Below the pieces are notes generated by a model that was not told the DNA's origin, ran no database searches, and worked only from the letters and a program-made list of their open reading frames with translations. This document shows, in pieces, positions 1 to 5,217 of a stretch of DNA of 5,217 nt. Each line of letters begins with the position of its first letter. Position 1 is the first letter of the stretch. The position numbers and the translations under genes are program-made. The DNA lies in the NCBI GenBank assembly GCA_009782655.1, contig WRIQ01000101.1, positions 1 to 5,217 on the forward strand. Direction: 5' to 3'. Source of the stretch: Prolixibacteraceae bacterium. GTDB lineage: Bacteria > Bacteroidota > Bacteroidia > Bacteroidales > Prolixibacteraceae.

Positions 1-1083
1 AAGCTTAACCCTCATGCACTTACCATAGGTTTTGCTCGCCGTTTCGCCACCTATAAGCGTGCTCATCTGGTTTTCAGGGATTTGGACAGGTTATCAAAAA
101 TATTGAACAATCCAGAAAAACCGGTGCAGTTTATTTTTGCAGGAAAAGCGCACCCCGCCGACAAGATGGGGCAGGATCTGATCAAATATATCGTGGGCAT
201 TTCTAAAATGGAACAGTTCAGAGGGAAAATCCTTTTTGTGCCGAATTACGACATGAATTTAGCGAAAATGCTTCTCCAAGGTGTCGACGTATGGCTGAAT
301 ACACCCACAAGGCCCTTGGAAGCGTCGGGAACCAGCGGCGAAAAAGGCGTTATGAATGGAACATTACATTTCTCGGTGTTAGACGGCTGGTGGGTAGAAG
401 GTTATAAAAAAGACGCAGGCTGGGCGCTTCCTCAGGAACGCGCTTTCGACGTGCAGGATTATCAGGACGAACTGGATGCCGCCACCATTTACGATATTCT
501 TGAAAAAGAGATTATTGAGGCATTTTATGACCGCGATGAAAACGATGTACCCGAAAAATGGGTGCAATTCATCAAAAACAACATTTCGCAGGTGGCGCCT
601 AACTTTACCACTACTCGCATGATCCGCGATTATGGCGAACGTTTCTATAACCCTCAATATGAGCGTTATCAAAAAATAATTGCAGACGATTTCAATTTGG
701 CAAAGGCGATTTCGGAATGGAAAAACAAAGTCATCGGCGTGTGGGATCAAATTGAAGTTAAGGAGATGTTGATTGCGCAGGGAATCACCAATATGATTAA
801 AATAGGGCAAAACTATCCCGCAAAGTTGGTTTTAGATTTAAAAGGTTTGTCGCCCGGCGATGTGGGAGTGGAACTTGTGGTTACGATCAGTGAAGACGAC
901 GGCCCCGCAAAATTGGTTGATAAAATGGAATTCGAAGTTGACTCGACGAAGAATGGTTTGACAACTTACAAGTTGGAAGTTCATTTACAGACCTCCGGCA
1001 TTTATAATTACGGATTGCGTTTGTTCCCGAAAAACGAAAATTTGCCAAACCGCATGGATTTCAGTTGTGTGAAATGGCTGTAA
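1..1083 (+). CDS. glgP: alpha-glucan (glycogen/maltodextrin) phosphorylase, GT35 family, C-terminal part (5' end outside window)
   Basis: The reading frame is open from base 1, so this is the last 360 residues of a longer protein; an internal TTG at 82 is not the start. The family removes glucose from alpha-1,4-glucans with phosphate, giving glucose-1-phosphate, using pyridoxal phosphate (PLP) in the cytoplasm. Visible residues 9-21 (IGFARRFATYKRA) match the phosphate-binding segment: R14 and K19 have the same spacing as R569 and K574 of rabbit muscle phosphorylase. Residues 107-115 (EASGTSGEK) are the PLP and sugar-phosphate loop, with K115 (codon 343-345) as the expected PLP lysine and E107 matching rabbit E672. 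LDGWWVEGY follows, as in the short bacterial branch (TIGR02094 type). The Ala where rabbit has His571 also fits that branch. After about residue 230 the chain leaves the catalytic core and ends in a beta-rich tail of roughly 120 residues. The N-terminal half cannot be judged. The gene ends at TAA 1081-1083, just before a strong terminator. Confidence 0.93.
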   Translation, partial: KLNPHALTIGFARRFATYKRAHLVFRDLDRLSKILNNPEKPVQFIFAGKAHPADKMGQDLIKYIVGISKMEQFRGKILFVPNYDMNLAKMLLQGVDVWLNTPTRPLEASGTSGEKGVMNGTLHFSVLDGWWVEGYKKDAGWALPQERAFDVQDYQDELDAATIYDILEKEIIEAFYDRDENDVPEKWVQFIKNNISQVAPNFTTTRMIRDYGERFYNPQYERYQKIIADDFNLAKAISEWKNKVIGVWDQIEVKEMLIAQGITNMIKIGQNYPAKLVLDLKGLSPGDVGVELVVTISEDDGPAKLVDKMEFEVDSTKNGLTTYKLEVHLQTSGIYNYGLRLFPKNENLPNRMDFSCVKWL

Positions 1084-1095
1084 AAAAGTTGCGCC

Positions 1096-1140
1096 GTAAA
1101 AAAACCTCGAAAGCATTCTAAACTTTCGAGGTTTTTTTAC
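1096..1140. terminator. bidirectional rho-independent terminator between convergent genes
   Basis: A perfect 18-bp inverted repeat: left arm 1096-1113 (gtaaaaaaacctcgaaag), 9-nt loop 1114-1122, right arm 1123-1140. The core is a 9-11 bp CCTCGAAAG-type stem. The outer part of each arm is a seven-base A or T run, so RNA from either strand has a hairpin followed by seven U. It starts 12 nt after the phosphorylase stop and ends 7 nt before the stop of the leftward gene at 1148, so it can serve both. Confidence 0.93.
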
Positions 1141-1147
1141 ACATCTC

Positions 1148-2107
1148 CTAAGCCTGAAAAGCATCCCGTAAGATTTCCAGACTTTTGGGGACGGCGGTCA
1201 GTGCATCTTCGTTGCCTTCAAATTCGAGCGAGATATATCCTTTATATCCGGCTTTTTGGAAAATTTGTGCGACTCTGTGATAGTCGATATCCAATGTGTA
1301 CCATTTCCCGCCACCGAAATAAGTTTTCGCCTGAACCAGAAATGTTTTGGGCGCCAGCATTTCCAGTTGCTCATATTGTCTTTCCAGAAAATTTCCGGTG
1401 TCGGCGGTTACTTGCAGCCATGGCGAATCAACAGCGTCAACAATACGTAACACACCTTCGGCGGTACGTCCCAGTCCCCAATGGTTTTCGAGGCCAAGCA
1501 CCACACCGCATTTTTCGGCTGTGGGCAGGCATTTCTCAATTGCATCGATTACCCATTCAAAACCCTGCTCATCGGTATAACCTTCCAAAACCGGTTCAAT
1601 TCCCTTGTTGTCCATAAAATCGTCGAACGACTTGATGGTTCCCCAACGTCCCGTGTTGAGGCGCATGGTGGGAATTCCCAACTTGTACGCCAGCTCAAGT
1701 TGTTGAATGGTTTTTTCGATCTCCGAATCGCGTTTGGCCTTGTCGGGATAAACAAAACCCTGATGTGTGCTGAATCCCATAATATCGAGGCCGGCATGAA
1801 AAGCACGCCGTTTGAGCGATTGCAGATAGCCGTTCTCTTCCGATTGCATCTGCATCAGCAAAAATTCAATTCCATCGAAACCCATTTCAGCAGCTTTGTC
1901 GATGCAAAATTCGATGGGCACATCTTCCTTTGGCCCGTTGAAACGCCAGAATGAATAGGTTGAAACGCCAATTCGGTTGGTTGGTTTTTTTGCAGGAGCC
2001 ACCGGTTCTGTTTTTGGCGTCTGTCCGGCGCAGCCCGATAAAGCGATTCCAGCGCCTGCTGTAGCAAGCGTAGCCGTTCTGATAAAATTTCTTCTGTTTG
2101 TATCCAT
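1148..2107 (-). CDS. Tat-exported lipoprotein, sugar isomerase/epimerase-like TIM barrel
   Basis: 319 aa from ATG 2105-2107 to TAG 1148-1150. This start puts a twin-arginine signal at the N-terminus: NRRNFIR at residues 4-10, a hydrophobic Ala/Gly stretch, then lipobox LSGC with Cys26. A frame-open ATG at 2215 would add 36 Lys/Phe-rich residues ahead of the signal and is rejected. After a Pro/Lys-rich linker (about 30-44), residues 45-315 look like the xylose-isomerase-like TIM barrel (PF01261 type). It begins IGVSTYSFW, then MGFDGIEF at 75-82. Likely metal or substrate residues are E207 and H209 (GLENHWG), D236 (TADTGNF) and E295/E297 (SLEFEG). The strand where relatives often have a histidine reads FLVQAK, with Q259. 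Relatives isomerise or epimerise sugars, and some exported Bacteroidota homologues take part in keto-sugar or glycoside conversion; the substrate here is unknown. The protein would sit in the periplasm or on a membrane. Fold and export are well supported, the exact reaction is not. Confidence 0.9.
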   Translation of the reverse strand: MDTNRRNFIRTATLATAGAGIALSGCAGQTPKTEPVAPAKKPTNRIGVSTYSFWRFNGPKEDVPIEFCIDKAAEMGFDGIEFLLMQMQSEENGYLQSLKRRAFHAGLDIMGFSTHQGFVYPDKAKRDSEIEKTIQQLELAYKLGIPTMRLNTGRWGTIKSFDDFMDNKGIEPVLEGYTDEQGFEWVIDAIEKCLPTAEKCGVVLGLENHWGLGRTAEGVLRIVDAVDSPWLQVTADTGNFLERQYEQLEMLAPKTFLVQAKTYFGGGKWYTLDIDYHRVAQIFQKAGYKGYISLEFEGNEDALTAVPKSLEILRDAFQA

Positions 2108-2302
2108 GATATTGTAATTTTTTCCGGCTAAAAGTATATAATTTGATGAGACCGAAAAAGTTTTTGAAAAAAATTTAAAAAGTTTTAGTTTCACTTTTAT
2201 CCGCGATATTTTCATCCAACGAGCGTCAATTCAACCATTAACTAATTTATCCCTGACAGCCACTTTTGCCGACGTTAAACGAAATCAAAAACAGCGTACA
2301 TT

Positions 2303-2325
2303 TTTTGCTATATTAAATCGCAAAA
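2303..2325. repeat. 6-bp inverted repeat within the promoter spacer
   Basis: TTTTGC (2303-2308) and GCAAAA (2320-2325) are inverted copies separated by 11 nt. They overlap the -33 box and most of the spacer. The repeat is short and A/T-rich, so chance is a fair explanation; it is noted because it sits exactly in the promoter. Confidence 0.3.
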
Positions 2326-2336
2326 CATTATATTTG
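2304..2336 (+). promoter_or_regulatory. Bacteroidota-type housekeeping promoter of the glycosidase-like gene
   Basis: The -7 box TATATTTG at 2329-2336 matches TAnnTTTG exactly. A TTTG at 2304-2307, at the end of a T6G run, fits the -33 box with 21 nt between the two. Transcription would begin near 2341-2344, giving a leader of about 40 nt before ATG 2385. The leader is A/T-rich with no GGAGG-like site, typical of Bacteroidota. Assigned by consensus match only. Confidence 0.72.
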
Positions 2337-2343
2337 TACAAAT
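2332..2343. repeat. perfect 12-bp palindrome over the -7 box and predicted transcription start (candidate operator)
   Basis: ATTTGTACAAAT equals its own reverse complement. It includes ATTTG of the -7 box and runs to the expected start site, so a dimeric regulator bound here would block the polymerase. The sequence is A/T-rich and part of the match is imposed by the promoter consensus, so an operator role is inference. Confidence 0.5.
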
Positions 2344-2384
2344 TATAACTTTACATTTCATAATAAAATCAATCATTAACCGAT

Positions 2385-4370
2385 ATGAAAAAAACTTCTA
2401 TTTTACTCATTTTATTGATTTTTGCGATAAGTCCCTTGTTGGGGCAAAACCGTTGGGAACTGCATGACGACGGCGGGATTCTGTGGACGGTGAAATCGGG
2501 CGAGTCGCATACCGACCATATCGAAATGAGCGGTCGTTTTATTTCCTTGATCGAAACCTATGGCGTTGATAAACAAGGAATGTTGGTAACCGAAAAACGT
2601 CTTATTTTTCCCATGTTACGCACCATTCCCAACGATACACATGCACATACGGTTTATGTTTTCGGCATTGATGCGCAACCCATTATCAAAATCAATAACA
2701 GGGCGATTCGCGAAACGCCCAAGTCGTTCTACCTGAAAGGAATGTTGACAGTTGTTACCGAAGCCGGCCCATCCGCCGTTATCGAACGCACTTTGTTCCC
2801 GTCGACGGATAAACCTCTGGCTGTGGAGCAGTTCACACTGACCAATATTTCGGATAAGGAAATTACGGTTGATGTGGAGGATTTTGAGAAAACTACCCGT
2901 TCGCAAGCTGCACGAAGTGTATATGGCGTTTACGAACTGAAGGCCGAATCGCAGGGAGCAGGAATCTACAAGTTGGAGTCTGGCGGCAAGCTGAAATTCG
3001 CCATGATTTATACTGGCCGCAAAATCAATGAATCGCCGGTGACGGTGAATATCGGCGACGAGTTGAAGAAACGCACTGCTTTTGTGGAACAGATGTTTCG
3101 AAATATACGTTTCGAAAGTCCCGATCCGGTGTTGAATCGCATGTTCGATTTTGCCAAGATCCGCGCCATGGAGAGCATTTATCAAACCAAAAACGGATTG
3201 GTGCACGGACCCGGCGGCGCCAGCTATTATGCGGCAATTTGGGCGAACGATCAGGCTGAATACGCCAATCCTTTTTTTGCATATACCGGCTACGACACGG
3301 CTATCGAAAGCGCCATGGTTTCGTGGCGTTGGTTCGCTAAATACATGAATCCTGAATACAAGCCGATTCCCAGTTCCATCATTGCCGAAGGAACCGATTA
3401 CTGGAACGGCGCCGGCGACCGCGGCGACCAAGCGATGATTGCATACGGCGCTGCACGGTTTGCCCTTGCGCTGGGCGACCGCCAAAAAGCAGAGGAGATT
3501 TATCCGCTCATAGAATGGTGTATTGAATTTTGCAAGCGCAAAATCAATGGGAACGGCGTGGTAGCTTCCAACAGCGACGAACTGGAAGGCCGCTTTCCGG
3601 CTGGAGACGCCAATCTGTGTACTTCCTCGTTATTTTATGACGCCTTGATTTCGGCGGCTTATTTGGGCAGGGAATTGGGGAAACCCGGCAAGCAGATAAA
3701 CGAATATGAAAAAATGGCTAAAACACTACATAAAAACATTAACAGCTTTTTTGGCGCCAATGTGGAAGGATTCGAAACTTACCGTTATTATGAGGGAAAC
3801 GATATTTTACGCGCATGGATTTGTATTCCGTTGACTGTTGGCATTTATGAAAGGGCGCAGGGCACCACCGAGGCTTTGTTCTCGCCGCGCCTGTGGACAG
3901 ACGACGGATTGCTTACCGCCGCCGGCGACAAAACCTTTTGGGATCGCTCCACCTTGTATGGTTTGCGCGGCGTTTTCAATGCCGGCGAACGCGAAAAGGC
4001 GCTTTCCTTTTTTACCAAATATTCCAATCGCCGTTTGTTGGGCGACCATGTGCCATATGCCGTGGAAGCTTGGCCCGAAGGAAATCAACGCCACTTGTCG
4101 GCAGAGAGCGCTTTGTATTGCCGCGTGGTGACGGAAGGGCTTTTCGGATTTCGTCCCACCGGTTTCAACGCATTTCAACTCACGCCTCAACTCCCCAACG
4201 AATGGAATGAAATGGCATTGAGGAATATAATCGCCTTTGGCGACAAATCCATTGATATTGAAGTGGTGCGGGAAAACGGGCAAATCGTCACGCAGGTCTA
4301 TTCAAACGGAAAACCACTGAAATCCATAATCTCGTCCGATGGGAAAACCATCAGCATAAAACTGAATTAA
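2385..4370 (+). CDS. secreted six-hairpin (alpha/alpha)6 glycosidase-like protein, family unassigned
   Basis: 661 aa. Residues 1-20 form a signal peptide (MKKTS, a Leu/Ile-rich core, then SPLLG) with likely cleavage before Q21, so the protein is exported. No lipobox Cys is seen. Residues about 22-235 are beta-rich, with repeated motifs of the TVDVEDFEK and FTLTNISDKE kind, and resemble the beta-sandwich ahead of the catalytic region in many (alpha/alpha)6 enzymes. Residues about 245-600 alternate helices and short Gly/Pro/acid loops as in six-hairpin glycosidases: GLVHGPGGASYYAAIWANDQAEY (split at 271-293), IAEGTDYWNGAGDRGDQ (333-349), SNSDELEGRFPAGDAN (395-410) and EAWPEGNQRHLSAES (561-575). 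Candidate catalytic acids are D289, E335, D345, D348, D398, E399 and E565. The last 55 residues are a beta tail. I cannot assign a CAZy family; distant likeness to GH78, GH63, GH65 or GH95 folds is plausible. Substrate unknown. It is divergent from the isomerase-like gene and has its own promoter at 2304-2336. Confidence 0.85.
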   Translation: MKKTSILLILLIFAISPLLGQNRWELHDDGGILWTVKSGESHTDHIEMSGRFISLIETYGVDKQGMLVTEKRLIFPMLRTIPNDTHAHTVYVFGIDAQPIIKINNRAIRETPKSFYLKGMLTVVTEAGPSAVIERTLFPSTDKPLAVEQFTLTNISDKEITVDVEDFEKTTRSQAARSVYGVYELKAESQGAGIYKLESGGKLKFAMIYTGRKINESPVTVNIGDELKKRTAFVEQMFRNIRFESPDPVLNRMFDFAKIRAMESIYQTKNGLVHGPGGASYYAAIWANDQAEYANPFFAYTGYDTAIESAMVSWRWFAKYMNPEYKPIPSSIIAEGTDYWNGAGDRGDQAMIAYGAARFALALGDRQKAEEIYPLIEWCIEFCKRKINGNGVVASNSDELEGRFPAGDANLCTSSLFYDALISAAYLGRELGKPGKQINEYEKMAKTLHKNINSFFGANVEGFETYRYYEGNDILRAWICIPLTVGIYERAQGTTEALFSPRLWTDDGLLTAAGDKTFWDRSTLYGLRGVFNAGEREKALSFFTKYSNRRLLGDHVPYAVEAWPEGNQRHLSAESALYCRVVTEGLFGFRPTGFNAFQLTPQLPNEWNEMALRNIIAFGDKSIDIEVVRENGQIVTQVYSNGKPLKSIISSDGKTISIKLN

Positions 4371-4396
4371 GCATCGGTTGATTTTGCGAATTTTAA

Positions 4397-4435
4397 GAAT
4401 GGGCGCCAATAAATTTGAAATATTGGCGCCCATTC
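4397..4435. terminator. GC-rich hairpin, probable shared terminator
   Basis: Perfect 15-bp inverted repeat: GAATGGGCGCCAATA (4397-4411), 9-nt loop 4412-4420, TATTGGCGCCCATTC (4421-4435). It begins 27 nt after the stop of the glycosidase-like gene. The following bases are GTTTCTTGAGTTTTT, T-rich but interrupted, so the rightward U tract is imperfect. On the other strand the tail is TTCTTAAAATTCG, also imperfect. It lies 64 nt beyond the stop of the leftward gene at 4500 and may serve both. Confidence 0.75.
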
Positions 4436-4499
4436 GTTTCTTGAGTTTTTCAGGGTAGATTACCTCGCAATTTTTTCCGGTTATGAAAAGGTGTTGTAT

Positions 4500-4919
4500 T
4501 CAGAAATCTTCTTCCTCTCCTTCTTCTTCTTCTTCTCCTTCTTCTTCTTCTTCCATTTCTCCGTCGTCGAATTCTTCGTTGTCGTAATCGTCTGCTTCTT
4601 CCTCTTCCTCTTCGGCCACGATTTCCATGTCGTTGTATTTATCTTCGTATTCCTCTTTCACATGCTCTTTCAGGAAGCCGTCGTCATCGTAATCGTCGTC
4701 ATCTTCGATAATTTGTTCTGCTTCGCTCAAAGTCATGCGAATAAGATAATATCTGTCCTCCGTTTCGAAAGGCAGTGCGGTTATGTATTTTCCCTCTTTG
4801 TCGGTATATTGAATTAAATTTTCGCTATACCCCGACGGATACACCAATTTGATCTGCTCCTGAATGGAAGAATCCAACTTGTCGTAATCTTTTATAACTC
4901 TGGGTTTACTTTGGCTCAT
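4500..4919 (-). CDS. small conserved Bacteroidota protein with hyperacidic C-terminal tail, function unknown
   Basis: 139 aa from ATG 4917-4919 to TGA 4500-4502. Residues 1-70 look like a small folded domain, starting SKPRVIKDYDKL and containing IQEQIKLVYPSGY, LIQYTDKEGKYITALPFETE and YYLIRMTLSEAEQI. From memory this resembles a widespread Bacteroidales hypothetical family, but I know no proven function; homologues may carry unreliable names such as DNA primase. From residue 71 to the end, 43 of 69 residues are Asp or Glu, in runs such as DDDDYDDD and EEEEEE, so the tail is probably disordered. Such tails may bind cations or basic proteins or mimic nucleic acid. There is no signal peptide or membrane segment, so it is cytoplasmic. 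No clear promoter was found upstream. The opposite strand looks open only because GAA codons read as TTC. Confidence 0.85.
   Translation of the reverse strand: MSQSKPRVIKDYDKLDSSIQEQIKLVYPSGYSENLIQYTDKEGKYITALPFETEDRYYLIRMTLSEAEQIIEDDDDYDDDGFLKEHVKEEYEDKYNDMEIVAEEEEEEADDYDNEEFDDGEMEEEEEGEEEEEGEEEDF
4506..4556. repeat. interrupted TTC (GAA) trinucleotide tract encoding the poly-Glu tail
   Basis: Nearly uninterrupted TTC/TCC/CTC triplets in frame with the leftward acidic protein, including two blocks of about five TTC units. The next acidic block (about 4591-4611) uses TTC and CTC mixtures. In-frame triplet slippage here would change tail length without a frameshift. Confidence 0.8.
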
Positions 4920-5055
4920 GGTTTTTCTGTTAAATACAATGTTTATTCTTCTTTTTTTACCTGATTAATGAACGTTTAACAGGGGGTGAAAATAGAAACT
5001 TTTTTATAAAAAAAACGTTCGAATCAAAAAACATCCAAATATTTTGGGAAAAACA

Positions 5056-5085
5056 ATTCACATTCGACAGGAAAATCATGTGAAT
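5056..5085. repeat. 8-bp inverted repeat in intergenic DNA
   Basis: ATTCACAT (5056-5063) and ATGTGAAT (5078-5085) are perfect inverted copies with a 14-nt spacer. It could be a dimeric regulator site or a weak hairpin. No neighbouring gene start within the window clearly depends on it. Confidence 0.4.
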
Positions 5086-5192
5086 AAGTTTTTTACACCG
5101 AAACGGTCGGCGGCCTTTTTCTATTTTTTTTATTCGTATTTTTTTGGAAAACGATAAAATCACTGTTTCAGCACATTTTTCAGTTTGAAAAC

Positions 5193-5210
5193 CCATGCGT
5201 AATCGCATGG
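5193..5210. repeat. 7-bp hairpin near the window edge
   Basis: CCATGCG (5193-5199), loop TAAT, CGCATGG (5204-5210). Read leftward the stem is followed by GTTTTC, so it could be a weak terminator of a leftward gene beyond the right edge. The U tract is short, and the right flank is cut off by the window. Confidence 0.4.
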
Positions 5211-5217
5211 ATTGTTG

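Larger units (their letters stand above)
2108..2384. other. divergent intergenic control region, 277 bp
   Basis: Very A/T-rich DNA between the start of the leftward isomerase-like gene and the rightward glycosidase-like gene. It holds the rightward promoter (2304-2336), a 12-bp palindrome (2332-2343) and a 6-bp inverted repeat (2303-2325). No open frame in it has coding features. The leftward leader has no Shine-Dalgarno core; it is A-rich just before ATG 2105-2107, as is usual in Bacteroidota. No convincing leftward promoter was found. Confidence 0.75.
4920..5217. other. A/T-rich stretch without a supported gene
   Basis: 298 bp upstream of the acidic-protein gene. A leftward frame at 4957-5208 could encode 83 residues, but it is Lys/Phe/Ile-rich, fits translated A/T-rich spacer, and has no recognisable domain or ribosome site. 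The stretch holds two small inverted repeats (5056-5085 and 5193-5210). I see no clear TAnnTTTG box for the leftward gene; its promoter is probably here but not visible by consensus. Confidence 0.6.

Noticed and set aside
1..6. HindIII site AAGCTT exactly at the first base
   Set aside because: May reflect a clone or cut boundary, or chance; it says nothing about biology, and the frame runs straight through it.
1481..1954. 157-aa rightward open frame opposite the isomerase-like gene
   Set aside because: Antisense shadow; the leftward frame has the Tat signal, lipobox and TIM-barrel motifs.
2129..2136. Leftward TACTTTTA as a -7 box for the isomerase-like gene
   Set aside because: One mismatch at the important final G and no TTTG at a suitable distance upstream; too weak to call in A/T-rich DNA.
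2108..2215. 36-residue N-terminal extension of the isomerase-like protein from an ATG at 2215
   Set aside because: It is Lys/Phe-rich translated A/T spacer and would bury the Tat motif and lipobox, which sit correctly if translation starts at 2107.
2616..3485. 289-aa leftward open frame inside the glycosidase-like gene
   Set aside because: Antisense shadow of a well-supported gene; composition is His/Arg/Cys-rich with no domain or signal.
3807..4283. 158-aa leftward open frame at the end of the glycosidase-like gene
   Set aside because: Antisense shadow with no recognisable features.
4491..4817. 108-aa rightward open frame rich in Phe and Val resembling a membrane protein
   Set aside because: The hydrophobic runs are the complement of Glu/Asp codons in the leftward acidic protein.
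4970..5020. Inverted repeat GAACGTTT / AAACGTTC about 35 nt apart
   Set aside because: The palindromic ACGT-type core makes such matches likely by chance, and no gene start depends on it.
4957..5208. 83-aa leftward open frame in the right-edge spacer
   Set aside because: Lys/Phe/Ile-rich with no domain or ribosome site; looks like translated A/T-rich spacer. An orthologue would change this.

Overview
The window reads as chromosomal DNA from a Bacteroidota (Bacteroidales-like) bacterium. Three things point there. The phosphorylase is of the short alpha-glucan type common in that phylum. The small acidic protein at 4500-4919 resembles a conserved Bacteroidales hypothetical family. The one clear promoter (2304-2336) has the phylum's -33 TTTG / -7 TAnnTTTG form rather than a sigma-70 box, and the leaders are A-rich without strong Shine-Dalgarno motifs.

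Layout. Bases 1-1083 (+) hold the 3' part of an alpha-glucan phosphorylase gene whose start lies left of the window. A perfect 18-bp hairpin with A and T flanks (1096-1140) separates it from a convergent gene and should terminate both. Bases 1148-2107 (-) encode a Tat-exported, probably lipid-anchored TIM-barrel protein of the sugar isomerase/epimerase type. A 277-bp A/T-rich divergent region follows, with a good promoter for the rightward gene and a 12-bp palindrome over its -7 box. Bases 2385-4370 (+) encode a secreted 661-aa protein with a beta-sandwich followed by a six-hairpin glycosidase-like region. A 15-bp GC-rich hairpin (4397-4435) lies between it and a convergent gene for a 139-aa protein with an extremely acidic tail (4500-4919, -). 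The last 298 bases contain no gene I can support, only A/T-rich DNA with small inverted repeats.

Functionally, the phosphorylase is cytoplasmic glycogen/maltodextrin metabolism. The exported isomerase-like lipoprotein and the divergent secreted glycosidase-like protein could act on the same extracellular or periplasmic carbohydrate. That link rests only on shared location and a shared control region. I see no CRISPR array, mobile element, tRNA, rRNA or defence system. The most novel part is the glycosidase-like protein of unassigned family together with its palindrome-overlapped promoter.
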